Below are positions 26,118 through 36,432 of a stretch of DNA of 64,000 nt, in pieces. Within the stretch, counting starts at the first letter, position 1, and each line of letters opens with the position of its first letter. The stretch covers positions 124,001 to 188,000 of the forward strand of contig NZ_BJLQ01000003.1 in NCBI RefSeq assembly GCF_006538725.1, given 5' to 3'. This stretch comes from Cellulomonas gelida (GTDB lineage: Bacteria; Actinomycetota; Actinomycetes; Actinomycetales; Cellulomonadaceae). The translations under genes were made by a program, and so were the position numbers. Under the pieces are notes generated by a model. That model was not told where the DNA came from, made no database searches, and saw only the letters and a list, made by a program, of their open reading frames with translations.

Positions 26118-26123
26118 TACCGT
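26118..26123 (+). promoter_or_regulatory. -10 box, leaderless start of acyltransferase gene
   Basis: TACCGT lies six bases before GTG 26130; no ribosome-binding site is present. Confidence 0.55.
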
Positions 26124-26129
26124 GCGCCG

Positions 26130-28244
26130 GTGCCCACGCCCCACGACCTCGCGCTCCCGGACGCCGCCCCGCGTCCGGCCGGTGTCGCGTCCGCCCGCGC
26201 GGGCTCCTCCGCGGTCGTCCAGGGCTTCCGGCGCGACGTCCAGGGGCTGCGGGCCGTGGCGGTCGTGCTCGTGCTGGCGTTCCACGCCGGGCTCCCGGTG
26301 CCGGGCGGGTTCGTCGGCGTCGACGTGTTCTTCGTCGTGTCCGGCTTCCTCATCACGGGGCTCGTGGCCGACGAGGTCCTGCGGACGGGCCGCCTGCGCC
26401 TCGGCCGGTTCTACGCTCGTCGGGCTCGTCGGCTCCTGCCGGCCGCCGCGCTCACGCTGGTCGCGGTCGTCGTCATGACGAGCGTCTGGCTGCCGGTCAC
26501 GCGCTGGAGGGACATCGCGGGCGACGTGGTCGCGACCTCGCTGTACGTCGTCAACTGGCGCCTGGCCGACCGGTCGGTGGACTACCTCGCGCAGGACGCG
26601 GCGCCGAGCCCCGTGCAGCACTTCTGGTCGCTCGCGGTCGAGGAGCAGTTCTACGTCGTCTGGCCGCTGCTCGTCGTCGCGCTCGTCGCGCTCGCGCGCC
26701 TGCGTGGTCGCCGGGTGACGCGTCGCGGTCTCGCGGTCGGCGTCGCGGTCATCGGCGGGGCGTCGCTGGTGTGGTCGGTCGCGCTGACCGCGGCGGACCC
26801 GTCGCGCGCGTACTTCGTCACGACGACGCGCGCGTGGGAGCTCGCCGCGGGCGCGTTGCTCGCGCTGCTCGCGCACCGCGTGGCACGGCTGCCGCAGCGC
26901 GCGCTCGTCGTGGCGGGGTGGCTGGGGCTCGCCCTGATCGGGTACGCGGCGTTCGCGCTGTCGGGCGCGACGCCGTTCCCCGGTGTCGCGGCGGCGCTGC
27001 CCGTGGGCGGGACGGTGCTGGTGCTGGCCGCGGGGATCGCCGGGCCGGGCGTGCGACCGCTGGGCGCGCGCGTGCTGCAGCCCGTGGGCGCCACGTCGTA
27101 CTCGCTGTACCTGTGGCACTGGCCCGCGGTCGTCCTCGCGACCGGTCTGGCGGGCGGGCCCCCGCCGACGAGCGCGCTCGTCCTGGCCGTGGCGCTCTCG
27201 GTGCTGCCCGCCGTCGCGTCGTACGTGCTCGTCGAGAAGCCGCTGCACACGTCCGCACGGCTGCGCGCGAGCGTCGGACGCTCGGCCGTCGTCGGGGTCG
27301 TGTGCACCCTCGTCGGGGTCGTGGCGGCGGGGCTGCTGCTGCGCGCGGTGCCGGGCACGCCGGACGACGTGGCCGCGCCCGGCGCGCAGGTGCTGCGGGA
27401 CGGCACGTGGCAGGGGCCGGACCCGACGACGGACCTGCACCGGCTGGTCCCCGCGCTCGCGGACGCCACGCTCGACGTCGCCGAGCTGTACGAGGGCGAC
27501 TGCCACCAGAACGCGCTCGGCACCGACCCCGCGGCGTGCACCTTCGGCGATGCGGCGTCGAGCACGGTCGTCGCGCTCGTCGGCGACTCGCACGCCGGGC
27601 AGTGGCAGCCGCCGCTCGCGGCGATCGCGCAGGACGAGGGCTGGCGCCTGGACACCTACACCAAGGGCAGCTGCGCGCTGACGTCCGCGCGCACGTGGCT
27701 CGGCACGGTCGACGGGCCGTACACGCAGTGCGGGCAGTGGAACGACGCCGTCGTGGAGCACCTGCTGGCGGACCCGCCGGACGTCGTGGTGACCAGCAAC
27801 AACCAGATCGAGGTGGTGGGCGACGACGGTGCCCGGCTCACGGGCCCCGCCGGCGACGCCGCCGCGGTCGCGGGCCTGCAGGACGCCTGGGCACGGCTCA
27901 CCGACGCGGGGATCCCGGTGGTCGTCGTGGGGGACACCCCGTGGGTGGGCTTCGACGTGCCCGAGTGCGTGGCGCTGCACGAGGACACGTGGGCGGTGGA
28001 CTGCACCGTGCCCGCGGACGTGCCCGAGCGGCGGTCCGGGCTCGCGCAGCAGCGTGCGGCCGCGACCGCCGCCGACGTCCCGCTGCTCGACCTCACCGAG
28101 CTGCTGTGCCCGGACGGGTCGTGCCCCGCGATCGTCGGCGGCGTCCTGGTGTGGCGCGACGTGAGCCACGTGACGGCGAGCTACGTGCGCACCCTCGAGC
28201 CCGAGCTGCGCGACTGGCTCGTACCGCTGGTCGCCCCGCGCTGA
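26130..28244 (+). CDS. Acyltransferase-3 / SGNH fusion membrane protein (OafA/YrhL-like)
   Basis: The protein has 704 residues. The N-terminal half is an acyltransferase-3 domain with about ten helices: LRAVAVVLVLAFHAG with the conserved His near 50, VDVFFVVSGFLIT and YARRARRLLPAA. The extracytoplasmic half carries SGNH motifs: VALVGDSHAGQW near 487 and WRDVSHVT near 680. Such proteins O-acetylate surface sugars, with the SGNH part thought to transfer the acyl group. It is convergent with a glycosyltransferase gene, which fits an envelope role (inference). Confidence 0.9.
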   Translation: MPTPHDLALPDAAPRPAGVASARAGSSAVVQGFRRDVQGLRAVAVVLVLAFHAGLPVPGGFVGVDVFFVVSGFLITGLVADEVLRTGRLRLGRFYARRARRLLPAAALTLVAVVVMTSVWLPVTRWRDIAGDVVATSLYVVNWRLADRSVDYLAQDAAPSPVQHFWSLAVEEQFYVVWPLLVVALVALARLRGRRVTRRGLAVGVAVIGGASLVWSVALTAADPSRAYFVTTTRAWELAAGALLALLAHRVARLPQRALVVAGWLGLALIGYAAFALSGATPFPGVAAALPVGGTVLVLAAGIAGPGVRPLGARVLQPVGATSYSLYLWHWPAVVLATGLAGGPPPTSALVLAVALSVLPAVASYVLVEKPLHTSARLRASVGRSAVVGVVCTLVGVVAAGLLLRAVPGTPDDVAAPGAQVLRDGTWQGPDPTTDLHRLVPALADATLDVAELYEGDCHQNALGTDPAACTFGDAASSTVVALVGDSHAGQWQPPLAAIAQDEGWRLDTYTKGSCALTSARTWLGTVDGPYTQCGQWNDAVVEHLLADPPDVVVTSNNQIEVVGDDGARLTGPAGDAAAVAGLQDAWARLTDAGIPVVVVGDTPWVGFDVPECVALHEDTWAVDCTVPADVPERRSGLAQQRAAATAADVPLLDLTELLCPDGSCPAIVGGVLVWRDVSHVTASYVRTLEPELRDWLVPLVAPR

Positions 28245-28259
28245 CGCGCGCGCGTCAGC
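28240..28259. repeat. 20-bp perfect palindrome across two convergent stop codons
   Basis: GCTGACGCGC is followed at once by its complement GCGCGTCAGC. Both TGA stops, of the acyltransferase (+) and glycosyltransferase (-), lie inside it. It may act as a small bidirectional terminator. Confidence 0.7.
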
Positions 28260-29306
28260 CGAACCACCGGTGCACGTGCTCGACGATCGCGTGGTCGAAC
28301 GCGTCGTCGTCGTGCCGCGAGCGCAACCAGTCCTGGAAGTCGCCGCCCGCGGCCTCGTCGAGCTCGCGCCGGCACGCCGCGGTGTCGGTGACCGCGCGCG
28401 TCAGCAGCTCCTCGGCCTCGTCGGGCGTGCGGTACAGGAACGGGTAGTCCGGGGGCAGGATCGCGCGCACCCACGGCCGGTCGGGGAACACCCCGACCGC
28501 GCCCGCGACCAGCGCCTCGATGTACTCCAGGCCGTAGGACTCCTCGGTCGCCGTCGCGAGGAACGCGGTCGTGCGTGACAGCGCCTCCCAGTAGTCGTCC
28601 CGGCTCGCGGTGAGCGGCCCGACCCATGCCCACTCGTTCTGGGAGAGGCCCATGGCCTTCTCGGACACGAGGTGCGACTCGACCAGGCGCGCCTCGACCC
28701 GCAGCGGCACGCGCTTGTGCACGCGCTCGACCACGTCGAGGAACAGCTGCGGCTGCTTGCGCTCCGACAGGTAGATCGCGGGGTAGAGCACCACCGGGAG
28801 CTGCGGCTCGTGGCGCGCGTGGACGTGCTCGAGCCGGATGCCCAGGTTGACCCACCCGACGCGCGCCTGCTCCGCGAGCTGCTGCACGGTCCAGTGCCCG
28901 ACGATCTCGCGGACCTCGGTCGCGGTGCGCTGCGAGTTGGCGAAGGTCGGGAACAGCGCGCACGACAGGCCGAGCGACGCGCGGTCGACGGTGTGGGTGT
29001 ACTGCGAGGTGGTCCACCACACGAAGTTCATGACCCGCGGCTCCATGCCCGCCGGGCACGAGGCGCGCAGGGTGCGCCACACCGAGGTCGAGTCGACCAC
29101 GTCCATGTTGATCACCACCGTCGAGGTGGGGTCGACGAACTCGAGCGGCAGGACGTCGAACCCCTCGCAGCGGCGCGGGCCCTCACCGATGACGATCGAC
29201 CCGGGGAAGACGCGCAGCAGGCGGCGCACCAGCGTCGCGCCCGCGTCGTGGCCCGCGACGCGCCCGTCGGGGTCGATCAGCACGTCGCGGTACCGCACGG
29301 CGATCT

Positions 29307-29310
<4 letters not shown>
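28255..29310 (-). CDS. Glycosyltransferase-like protein (GT-B type)
   Basis: The protein has 351 residues from ATG 29310. The C-terminal half has the GT4-like pattern TATEESYGLEYIEALVAGAVGVFPD near 265-290 (E-x7-E type) and a sugar-nucleotide region TASRDDYWEAL. The N-terminal half has FPTFANSQRT and is less typical. There is no signal peptide, so it is cytoplasmic. The start overlaps the hppA stop by four bases (ATGA), so it is translated with the pump. Donor and acceptor are unknown. The exact family is uncertain. Confidence 0.7.
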
Positions 29311-32108
<2,798 letters not shown>

Positions 32109-32219
32109 GATCTCCCCAGAGACGGAGTGAGTGCTCTCCCCTCGAACGTAGGAGCGCAGGTCGCGACCGCACTGAGTCGAAGGTCACATGTTCCGCTCGC
32201 ACGCGCGTGAGAGCGGACG

Positions 32220-32258
32220 ACGAGAGCCGCGGCCCCCGTGGTGGGCCGCGGCTCTCGT
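32220..32258 (-). terminator. Strong 16-bp hairpin terminator
   Basis: A perfect 16-bp stem (ACGAGAGCCGCGGCCC with its complement) closes a 7-base loop. It lies 38 bases beyond the stop of the small membrane protein and upstream of the hppA promoter region, separating the two units. Confidence 0.8.
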
Positions 32259-32295
32259 GGTGGTGCGGGAGGGTTCGTCCGGGTCGTGGAGCGCG

Positions 32296-32526
32296 TCAGC
32301 GGTCCTCGAGCGCGGGGACGATCGTCGTGGGGATCGCGAACGCGAGGCTGATCGCGGCGATCCCGCCGAAGAACACCCAGGGCTTGGCCGCGTCGACGAC
32401 CTGGAACGCGATCGCGAACAACGCGAGACCGGCGAAGAACAGCACGAAGGCGAAGAAGACGGTGACCGCGCGCTCCGGGGAGCCGGAGCGGTCGTCGTCG
32501 CGACGCTGCAGGACGGGTTCGCTCAT
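32296..32526 (-). CDS. Small two-helix membrane protein
   Basis: The protein has 76 residues. The N-terminus is charged (MSEPVLQRRDDDRSGSPERA), with two hydrophobic helices at about 22-43 and 51-70 around a short polar loop. It is not recognised as a family. The start is supported by a leaderless TAGGCT box six bases upstream. It is monocistronic, with a strong terminator after it. Function unknown. Confidence 0.75.
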   Translation of the reverse strand: MSEPVLQRRDDDRSGSPERAVTVFFAFVLFFAGLALFAIAFQVVDAAKPWVFFGGIAAISLAFAIPTTIVPALEDR

Positions 32527-32532
32527 GCCGTC

Positions 32533-32538
32533 AGCCTA
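32533..32538 (-). promoter_or_regulatory. -10 box, leaderless start of small membrane protein
   Basis: On the minus strand TAGGCT lies six bases before ATG 32526; no Shine-Dalgarno is present. Confidence 0.6.
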
Positions 32539-32578
32539 CCCGGGACGTTGGTCCCGGCGGAGGCGTCGGGCGCTCGCA

Positions 32579-32926
32579 TCACTCGAGCAGCGTGGTCCCG
32601 TCCTCGAACGGCCACGCCTCACGCACGACGAGCCGGCCGAACCGCGCCATCGGGTGCCGCGAGGCGACCTCGACCGCCTGGTCGAACGAGTCGCACTCGA
32701 GCACGTCGAAGCCGGCGATCTGCTCCCCGACCTCGGCGTACGGCCCGTCGGTGACGGACAGCTCCCCGCCGCGCACGCGCACCGTCCGTGCCTCGGCGAT
32801 CGGCCGCAGCCGCTCGCCGACCACGCGCACGTCGTGAGTCGTCGCGACCCAGGTCTCGATGTCGTCGTCCTCGCGCCGGTAGGGCTCCGCGGTGGGGTCC
32901 TCGCAGACGAGCATCAGGTACTTCAT
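32579..32926 (-). CDS. YCII-related (DGPF) protein
   Basis: The protein has 115 residues. It begins MKYLMLVCEDP and contains TDGPYAEVGEQIAGFDVLECDS, the DGPF/YCII signature, with HPMARFG near the C-terminus. The ferredoxin-like fold is often found near ECF sigma factors, but none is adjacent here. AGGAGG lies five bases upstream of the ATG. The catalytic role is unproven in the family. Confidence 0.88.
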   Translation of the reverse strand: MKYLMLVCEDPTAEPYRREDDDIETWVATTHDVRVVGERLRPIAEARTVRVRGGELSVTDGPYAEVGEQIAGFDVLECDSFDQAVEVASRHPMARFGRLVVREAWPFEDGTTLLE

Positions 32927-33103
32927 GGTGTCCTCCTGGACTGGTCGCGTGCGGGCCGTGGTGCCTCGCACCCGGGTGACGCGCGGTGCGACGGCAGATC
33001 GACACGGGCAGACACATCGTCCGCCACCGTGCCTCACCCGTCGCGTGGGGCACGGGCGGTCCACGGCCTGCCGAGCGCCGGCGGGCACGGCAGGCTGGGC
33101 GGC

Positions 33104-33994
33104 ATGACGGTGCGCGTCGGGATCTCGGGCTGGAGGTACGCGCCGTGGCGCGGCGTGTTCTACCCGCCCGGGCTGCCGCAGCGGCTCGAGCTGCCGTACG
33201 CGGCGCAGCGCCTGACGAGCATCGAGGTCAACGGCTCGTTCTACGCGCTGCAGCGGCCCGCGAGCTATCAGGCGTGGGCGGAGCAGGTGCCCGACGAGTT
33301 CGTCCTGTCGGTCAAGGGTCCGCGGTTCGTGACCCACATGAAGAAGCTCGCCGACGTGCGCACGCCGGTGGCGAACTTCCTGGCCTCGGGCGTCCTCGCG
33401 CTCGGTCCGCGTCTCGGACCGCTGCTGTGGCAGCTCCCGCCGACGCTCGGGTTCGACGCCGACCGGCTCGCCGGGTTCTTCGCGCTGCTGCCACGCACGA
33501 CCGGGGCCGCGGCGGCGCTCGCGGCCGAGCACGACGAACGCCTGGACGGCCGCGCGTGGACGACGACCGACGCCGACCGGCCGCTGCGCCACGTGCTCGA
33601 GGTCCGGCACCGGTCGTTCGCCGACCCCGCGTTCGTCGCGCTCGCGCGCGAGCACGGCATCGGGGTCGTCGTCGCGGACACCGCGGGCCGCTGGCCCGTG
33701 CTCGAGGACGTCACGTCGGACGTCGTGTACGTCCGCCTGCACGGCGACCGCGAGCTGTACACCAGCGGGTACGACGAGCCGGCGATCGTGCGCTGGGCGG
33801 ACCGCGTGCGTGCCTGGTCCGCCGGCGGGGAGCCGGCGGACGCGCGTCGGCTCGGCCCGCCCGCCGCGCCCGCACCCGCGGGGCGCGACGTGTTCGTCTA
33901 CTTCGACAACGACACCAAGGTCCGGGCACCGTTCGACGCCCAGGCGCTGATCAGCCGCCTGCGCGCGCTGGACGGCAGCGCCGAGGCGCCCTGA
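33104..33994 (+). CDS. DUF72-family protein
   Basis: The protein has 296 residues. DUF72 hallmarks are present: VRVGISGWRYAPWRGVFYPPGLPQ at the start, EVNGSFYALQRPASYQAWAEQVPD, FVLSVKGPRFVTHMKKL and FVYFDNDTKVRAPFDA near the end. It is a TIM-barrel of unknown reaction, full length. A CAGGCT hexamer seven bases before the ATG may be a weak leaderless promoter. Confidence 0.9.
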   Translation: MTVRVGISGWRYAPWRGVFYPPGLPQRLELPYAAQRLTSIEVNGSFYALQRPASYQAWAEQVPDEFVLSVKGPRFVTHMKKLADVRTPVANFLASGVLALGPRLGPLLWQLPPTLGFDADRLAGFFALLPRTTGAAAALAAEHDERLDGRAWTTTDADRPLRHVLEVRHRSFADPAFVALAREHGIGVVVADTAGRWPVLEDVTSDVVYVRLHGDRELYTSGYDEPAIVRWADRVRAWSAGGEPADARRLGPPAAPAPAGRDVFVYFDNDTKVRAPFDAQALISRLRALDGSAEAP

Positions 33995-34035
33995 CGGATC
34001 CGAGCGCGTGGGCCGACCGCGCGCGGGGGACCTCG

Positions 34036-34410
34036 TCAGTCGCGGCCGCGGAGCCGGTCGAGCTGGCGGCGGTCGCGCTTGGTGGGGCGGCCCGTGCCGC
34101 GGTCGCGTGCGCCGGCGAGCGCGACCTGCGACTTCGGGACCGGGGCGGGGGAGCGGTCGAGGTAGCACTCGACCGCGACGACCGCGCCGACACGCTTGAC
34201 GACGGTCCGACGCACCTCGACGATCCGCTCGCGCTCACCACCGCGCACGTGCACCTCGTCGCCCGGCACGACGATCGTTGCGGGCTTCGCGCGCTCACCG
34301 TTCACGCGGACGTGGCCCGCGCGGCAGGCGGCGCCGGCGGCCGACCGCGTCGGGAACAGGCGCACGGCCCAGCACCACGCGTCCACGCGCGCCCGCACCG
34401 CTTCTGCCAC
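34036..34410 (-). CDS. S4-domain RNA-binding protein (Hsp15/RqcP-like)
   Basis: The protein has 124 residues from GTG 34410; a GTG four codons downstream is possible. The S4 motif spans most of it: RVDAWCWAVRLFPTRSAAGAACRAGHVRVNGERAKPATIVVPGDEVHVRGGE (shown here by name of its parts: DAWCWAVRLF, ACRAGHVRVNG, PGDEVHV). A basic tail KSQVALAGARDRGTGRPTKRDRR follows. Members bind structured RNA on free 50S subunits. It is convergent with the DUF72 gene. Confidence 0.85.
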   Translation of the reverse strand: MAEAVRARVDAWCWAVRLFPTRSAAGAACRAGHVRVNGERAKPATIVVPGDEVHVRGGERERIVEVRRTVVKRVGAVVAVECYLDRSPAPVPKSQVALAGARDRGTGRPTKRDRRQLDRLRGRD

Positions 34411-34557
34411 GCCACCAGGTTGGCACACGACGACGCGCGCACCGGCACGGGCGCCGCCGGCCGCCGGCTCCGGAGCAGGACCGTTGCCCTGGCCGCGCGC
34501 GGGGTGGCGTCGGCGTCCGGCGTGCGAGAGGGTGCGAAGCGTCGACGAGGAGGGGTC

Positions 34558-35010
34558 ATGGAGATCGAGCAGGTCGAGCTGACGACGACCACGGCAGCGG
34601 TCGTGCGCGAGCGCGTGCGGATGGACGAGCTCGCCGCGTTCTACGACCGCGCGTACGGACAGGTCGCGGCCGCGCTGGGCGCTGCCGGCGTGGAGCCGCA
34701 GGGTCCGGCGATCGGGTGGTACGCGCAGATGCCCGCGGCCGACGTCGATGTCGCCGCGGGGTTCGCGGTCCCGTCGGACGCGGCGGTCGACGGAGTCGAG
34801 CTCCTGACGATGAGCGGCGGTCCCGCGGCGATCGGCACGTACCAGGGTCCGTACGACGGGCTGGGCGACGCGTGGAGCATCCTCGTCGCGTGGTGCGCCG
34901 AGCGCGGCCTGCAGGGTCGAGGCGACTTCTGGGAGGAGTACGTGACCGACCCGGACCCGGACGGCGACCCGTCGCAGAACGTGACCCGGCTGGTGCTCCC
35001 GCTGCTCTGA
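34558..35010 (+). CDS. GyrI-like small-molecule-binding protein
   Basis: The protein has 150 residues. The layout matches the GyrI-like/AraC effector-binding fold: VVRERVRMDELAAFYDRAYGQVAAAL at the start and AIGTYQGPYDGLGDAW near 100. It stands alone without a DNA-binding domain, so it may sequester small molecules. The start is set by GAGGAGG seven bases upstream. It ends in a strong terminator. Confidence 0.82.
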   Translation: MEIEQVELTTTTAAVVRERVRMDELAAFYDRAYGQVAAALGAAGVEPQGPAIGWYAQMPAADVDVAAGFAVPSDAAVDGVELLTMSGGPAAIGTYQGPYDGLGDAWSILVAWCAERGLQGRGDFWEEYVTDPDPDGDPSQNVTRLVLPLL

Positions 35011-35065
35011 CGGCCGGCGCTGCCGCACCGGCCGCGCATGCTGCTGCGCTGACGCCTCGGGAGGG

Positions 35066-35113
35066 CACGCGACCCCTCCGGCCGTCGACGCGGTAGGCCG
35101 GAGGGGTCGCGTG
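35066..35113. terminator. 18-bp perfect hairpin, bidirectional
   Basis: A perfect 18-bp stem (CACGCGACCCCTCCGGCC with its complement) closes a 12-base loop between the convergent GyrI-like and DUF2249 genes. Confidence 0.85.
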
Positions 35114-35128
35114 GTGCGGGGGCGTCGC

Positions 35129-35440
35129 TCAGGCGCGGCGCGTGATGCGGACGGTCCAGGCGTCCGGTCCGTCGACGAGGACCTCGGTGTCGATCGGCGC
35201 GCGCTCGGCGAGCTGCGCGAGCAGCGGCCGCGGCAGGTGCGGCGCGACGATCACGAGGGCCTGGCCCGGGGCGATCGCCTCGAACGCGCCGAACACGGTC
35301 GCGTGCCGGATCGCGTGGGGGATCGCCCGGACGTCGAGGACAGGGTCGGCCTCGTCGTGGCCGCCGCAGCCGCAGCTGTGCCCCGTGGCCTCGGGCTCCT
35401 GCGGGGCGCTGCCCAGGATGTCGACGTGCTGCGTGGTCAT
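35129..35440 (-). CDS. DUF2249-domain protein with CGCGGH motif
   Basis: The protein has 103 residues from ATG 35440 with GGAGG upstream. A Cys/His motif HSCGCGGH at 21-28 precedes the DUF2249 domain (LDVRAIPHAIRHATVFGAFEAI and LVIVAPHLPRPLLAQL). DUF2249 proteins are often near denitrification, hemerythrin or NO genes. It sits next to the nitrite locus, so a metal- or redox-linked role in NO handling is inferred. The upstream gap holds an 11-bp inverted repeat. Confidence 0.82.
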   Translation of the reverse strand: MTTQHVDILGSAPQEPEATGHSCGCGGHDEADPVLDVRAIPHAIRHATVFGAFEAIAPGQALVIVAPHLPRPLLAQLAERAPIDTEVLVDGPDAWTVRITRRA

Positions 35441-35545
35441 GCTGGCCTCCGTGGCGTGGCTGAGCGGCGGGTGGGTCGTTCGGGTCGAGCGTGCGCCGCG
35501 TGGCGTGAACGTCGGCACGAGGCGAGCATGCGCTCGATGGTGCGA

Positions 35546-35586
35546 CATTTCCACGGGATCCGCCGTGGAAATGGGACCTAGGGCCT
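35546..35586. promoter_or_regulatory. 11-bp inverted repeat plus GGGACC motif upstream of DUF2249 gene
   Basis: CATTTCCACGG and its exact complement flank six bases at 35546-35573. The overlapping GGGACCTAGGGCCT at 35573-35586 resembles the perfect GGGACC-TC-GGTCCC repeat in the nirK-side promoter. It may be an operator for the DUF2249 gene or the regulator's terminator; no T-tract follows. Confidence 0.45.
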
Positions 35587-36345
35587 TGCCTCGCTCAGAT
35601 CGACGTCCACGAGGCCCGGTCGGTCGCGGCGCAGCTCGAGCACGCAGTGCTCACGCCCGACGAACGGGCGCAGGCGGTCCGCCGCGAGCGGGCCGCCCGC
35701 GGCCTCGAGCACGCCGGACGCGAGTCCCAGGTGCACGCTGCACACGACGTCGGGCCGTTCGCGCGCGAGCTCGAGGAAGGGGCAGCGCCACAGGTCGACG
35801 CGCAGCGTGTCGTCGTCCCGCTCGGGGTCGAAGCCGAGCCGGTCGAGGTGTCCCTCGAGCGCGTCGAGCTGGCGTTGCTCGGCCGCCGGCGAGCGGTCGT
35901 CGTCCGCCGGCCGGTCGCCGTCCAGCGGCGGCTCGAGTGCGCCGCCCGGGGCCGTGAGCGCGCGTCCGGCGGACCGGGCCGCCTCGCGGGTCGGTCCCAG
36001 GTCTCGGCCGAACCCGCTGATGAGCACCTTCGTGAGCGCGACGTGCGCGATCGACTCCTCGAGCCGTCCCATCGCGATGGGGTCGTGGCGCGCGTCGTCG
36101 GCCGACGCGGCGCGGTAGAGCATGCGCGGCCGGCCGCGCACGGTGCGCTCCTCGGGGGCGCGCACCGCGTAGCCGTCGTGGACGAGTCGGGCGAGGTGCT
36201 CGCGCGTGGTGTTCTCGTGCAGGCCCGTCGCGCGGGCCAGGGCGCCGACCGTGTGCGAACCCCCTCGCTGCAGGATGTGCAGCAGGTCGACGCGGCTCGC
36301 GGCGGCGAGCGTGCGCTCCGCGGGGCTGCGACGGGTGGCGGGCAT
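35578..36345 (-). CDS. Winged-helix regulator with Cys-rich C-terminus (possible Fe-S/NO sensor)
   Basis: The protein has 255 residues. An N-terminal winged helix (residues 12-75: RVDLLHILQRGGSHTVGAL, LHENTTREHLARLV, RGRPRMLYR) is like SufR/ArsR-type regulators. The C-terminal half has cysteines near 188, 202 and 234 (LWRCPFL, VVCSVHLG, EHCVLEL), spaced much like Fe-S-binding SufR relatives but with three seen rather than four. It is divergent from the NnrS/NirK genes and upstream of DUF2249, so control of the nitrite/NO locus is inferred. GATACT six bases before the ATG supports a leaderless start. Confidence 0.75.
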   Translation of the reverse strand: MPATRRSPAERTLAAASRVDLLHILQRGGSHTVGALARATGLHENTTREHLARLVHDGYAVRAPEERTVRGRPRMLYRAASADDARHDPIAMGRLEESIAHVALTKVLISGFGRDLGPTREAARSAGRALTAPGGALEPPLDGDRPADDDRSPAAEQRQLDALEGHLDRLGFDPERDDDTLRVDLWRCPFLELARERPDVVCSVHLGLASGVLEAAGGPLAADRLRPFVGREHCVLELRRDRPGLVDVDLSEARP

Positions 36346-36351
36346 GGGGTC

Positions 36352-36357
36352 AGTATC
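36352..36357 (-). promoter_or_regulatory. -10 box of the regulator gene
   Basis: On the minus strand GATACT lies six bases before ATG 36345, with no Shine-Dalgarno. Confidence 0.5.
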
Positions 36358-36382
36358 GGGCCAGGTGACCGGGGCGGAAGGA

Positions 36383-36396
36383 GGGACCTCGGTCCC
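36383..36396. promoter_or_regulatory. GGGACC-TC-GGTCCC inverted repeat in divergent promoter
   Basis: A perfect 6+6 repeat with a 2-base spacer lies between the regulator and NnrS-like starts. It would cover the -35 side of the NnrS/nirK promoter and is a candidate operator. Confidence 0.5.
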
Positions 36397-36420
36397 GCGC
36401 GGCGTCGAGGACGGGTTAAA

Positions 36421-36426
36421 TACGGT
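36421..36426 (+). promoter_or_regulatory. -10 box, leaderless start of NnrS-like/nirK operon
   Basis: TACGGT lies six bases before GTG 36433. An AT-rich GTTAAA precedes it in this GC-rich region. Confidence 0.6.
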
Positions 36427-36432
36427 GACGAC

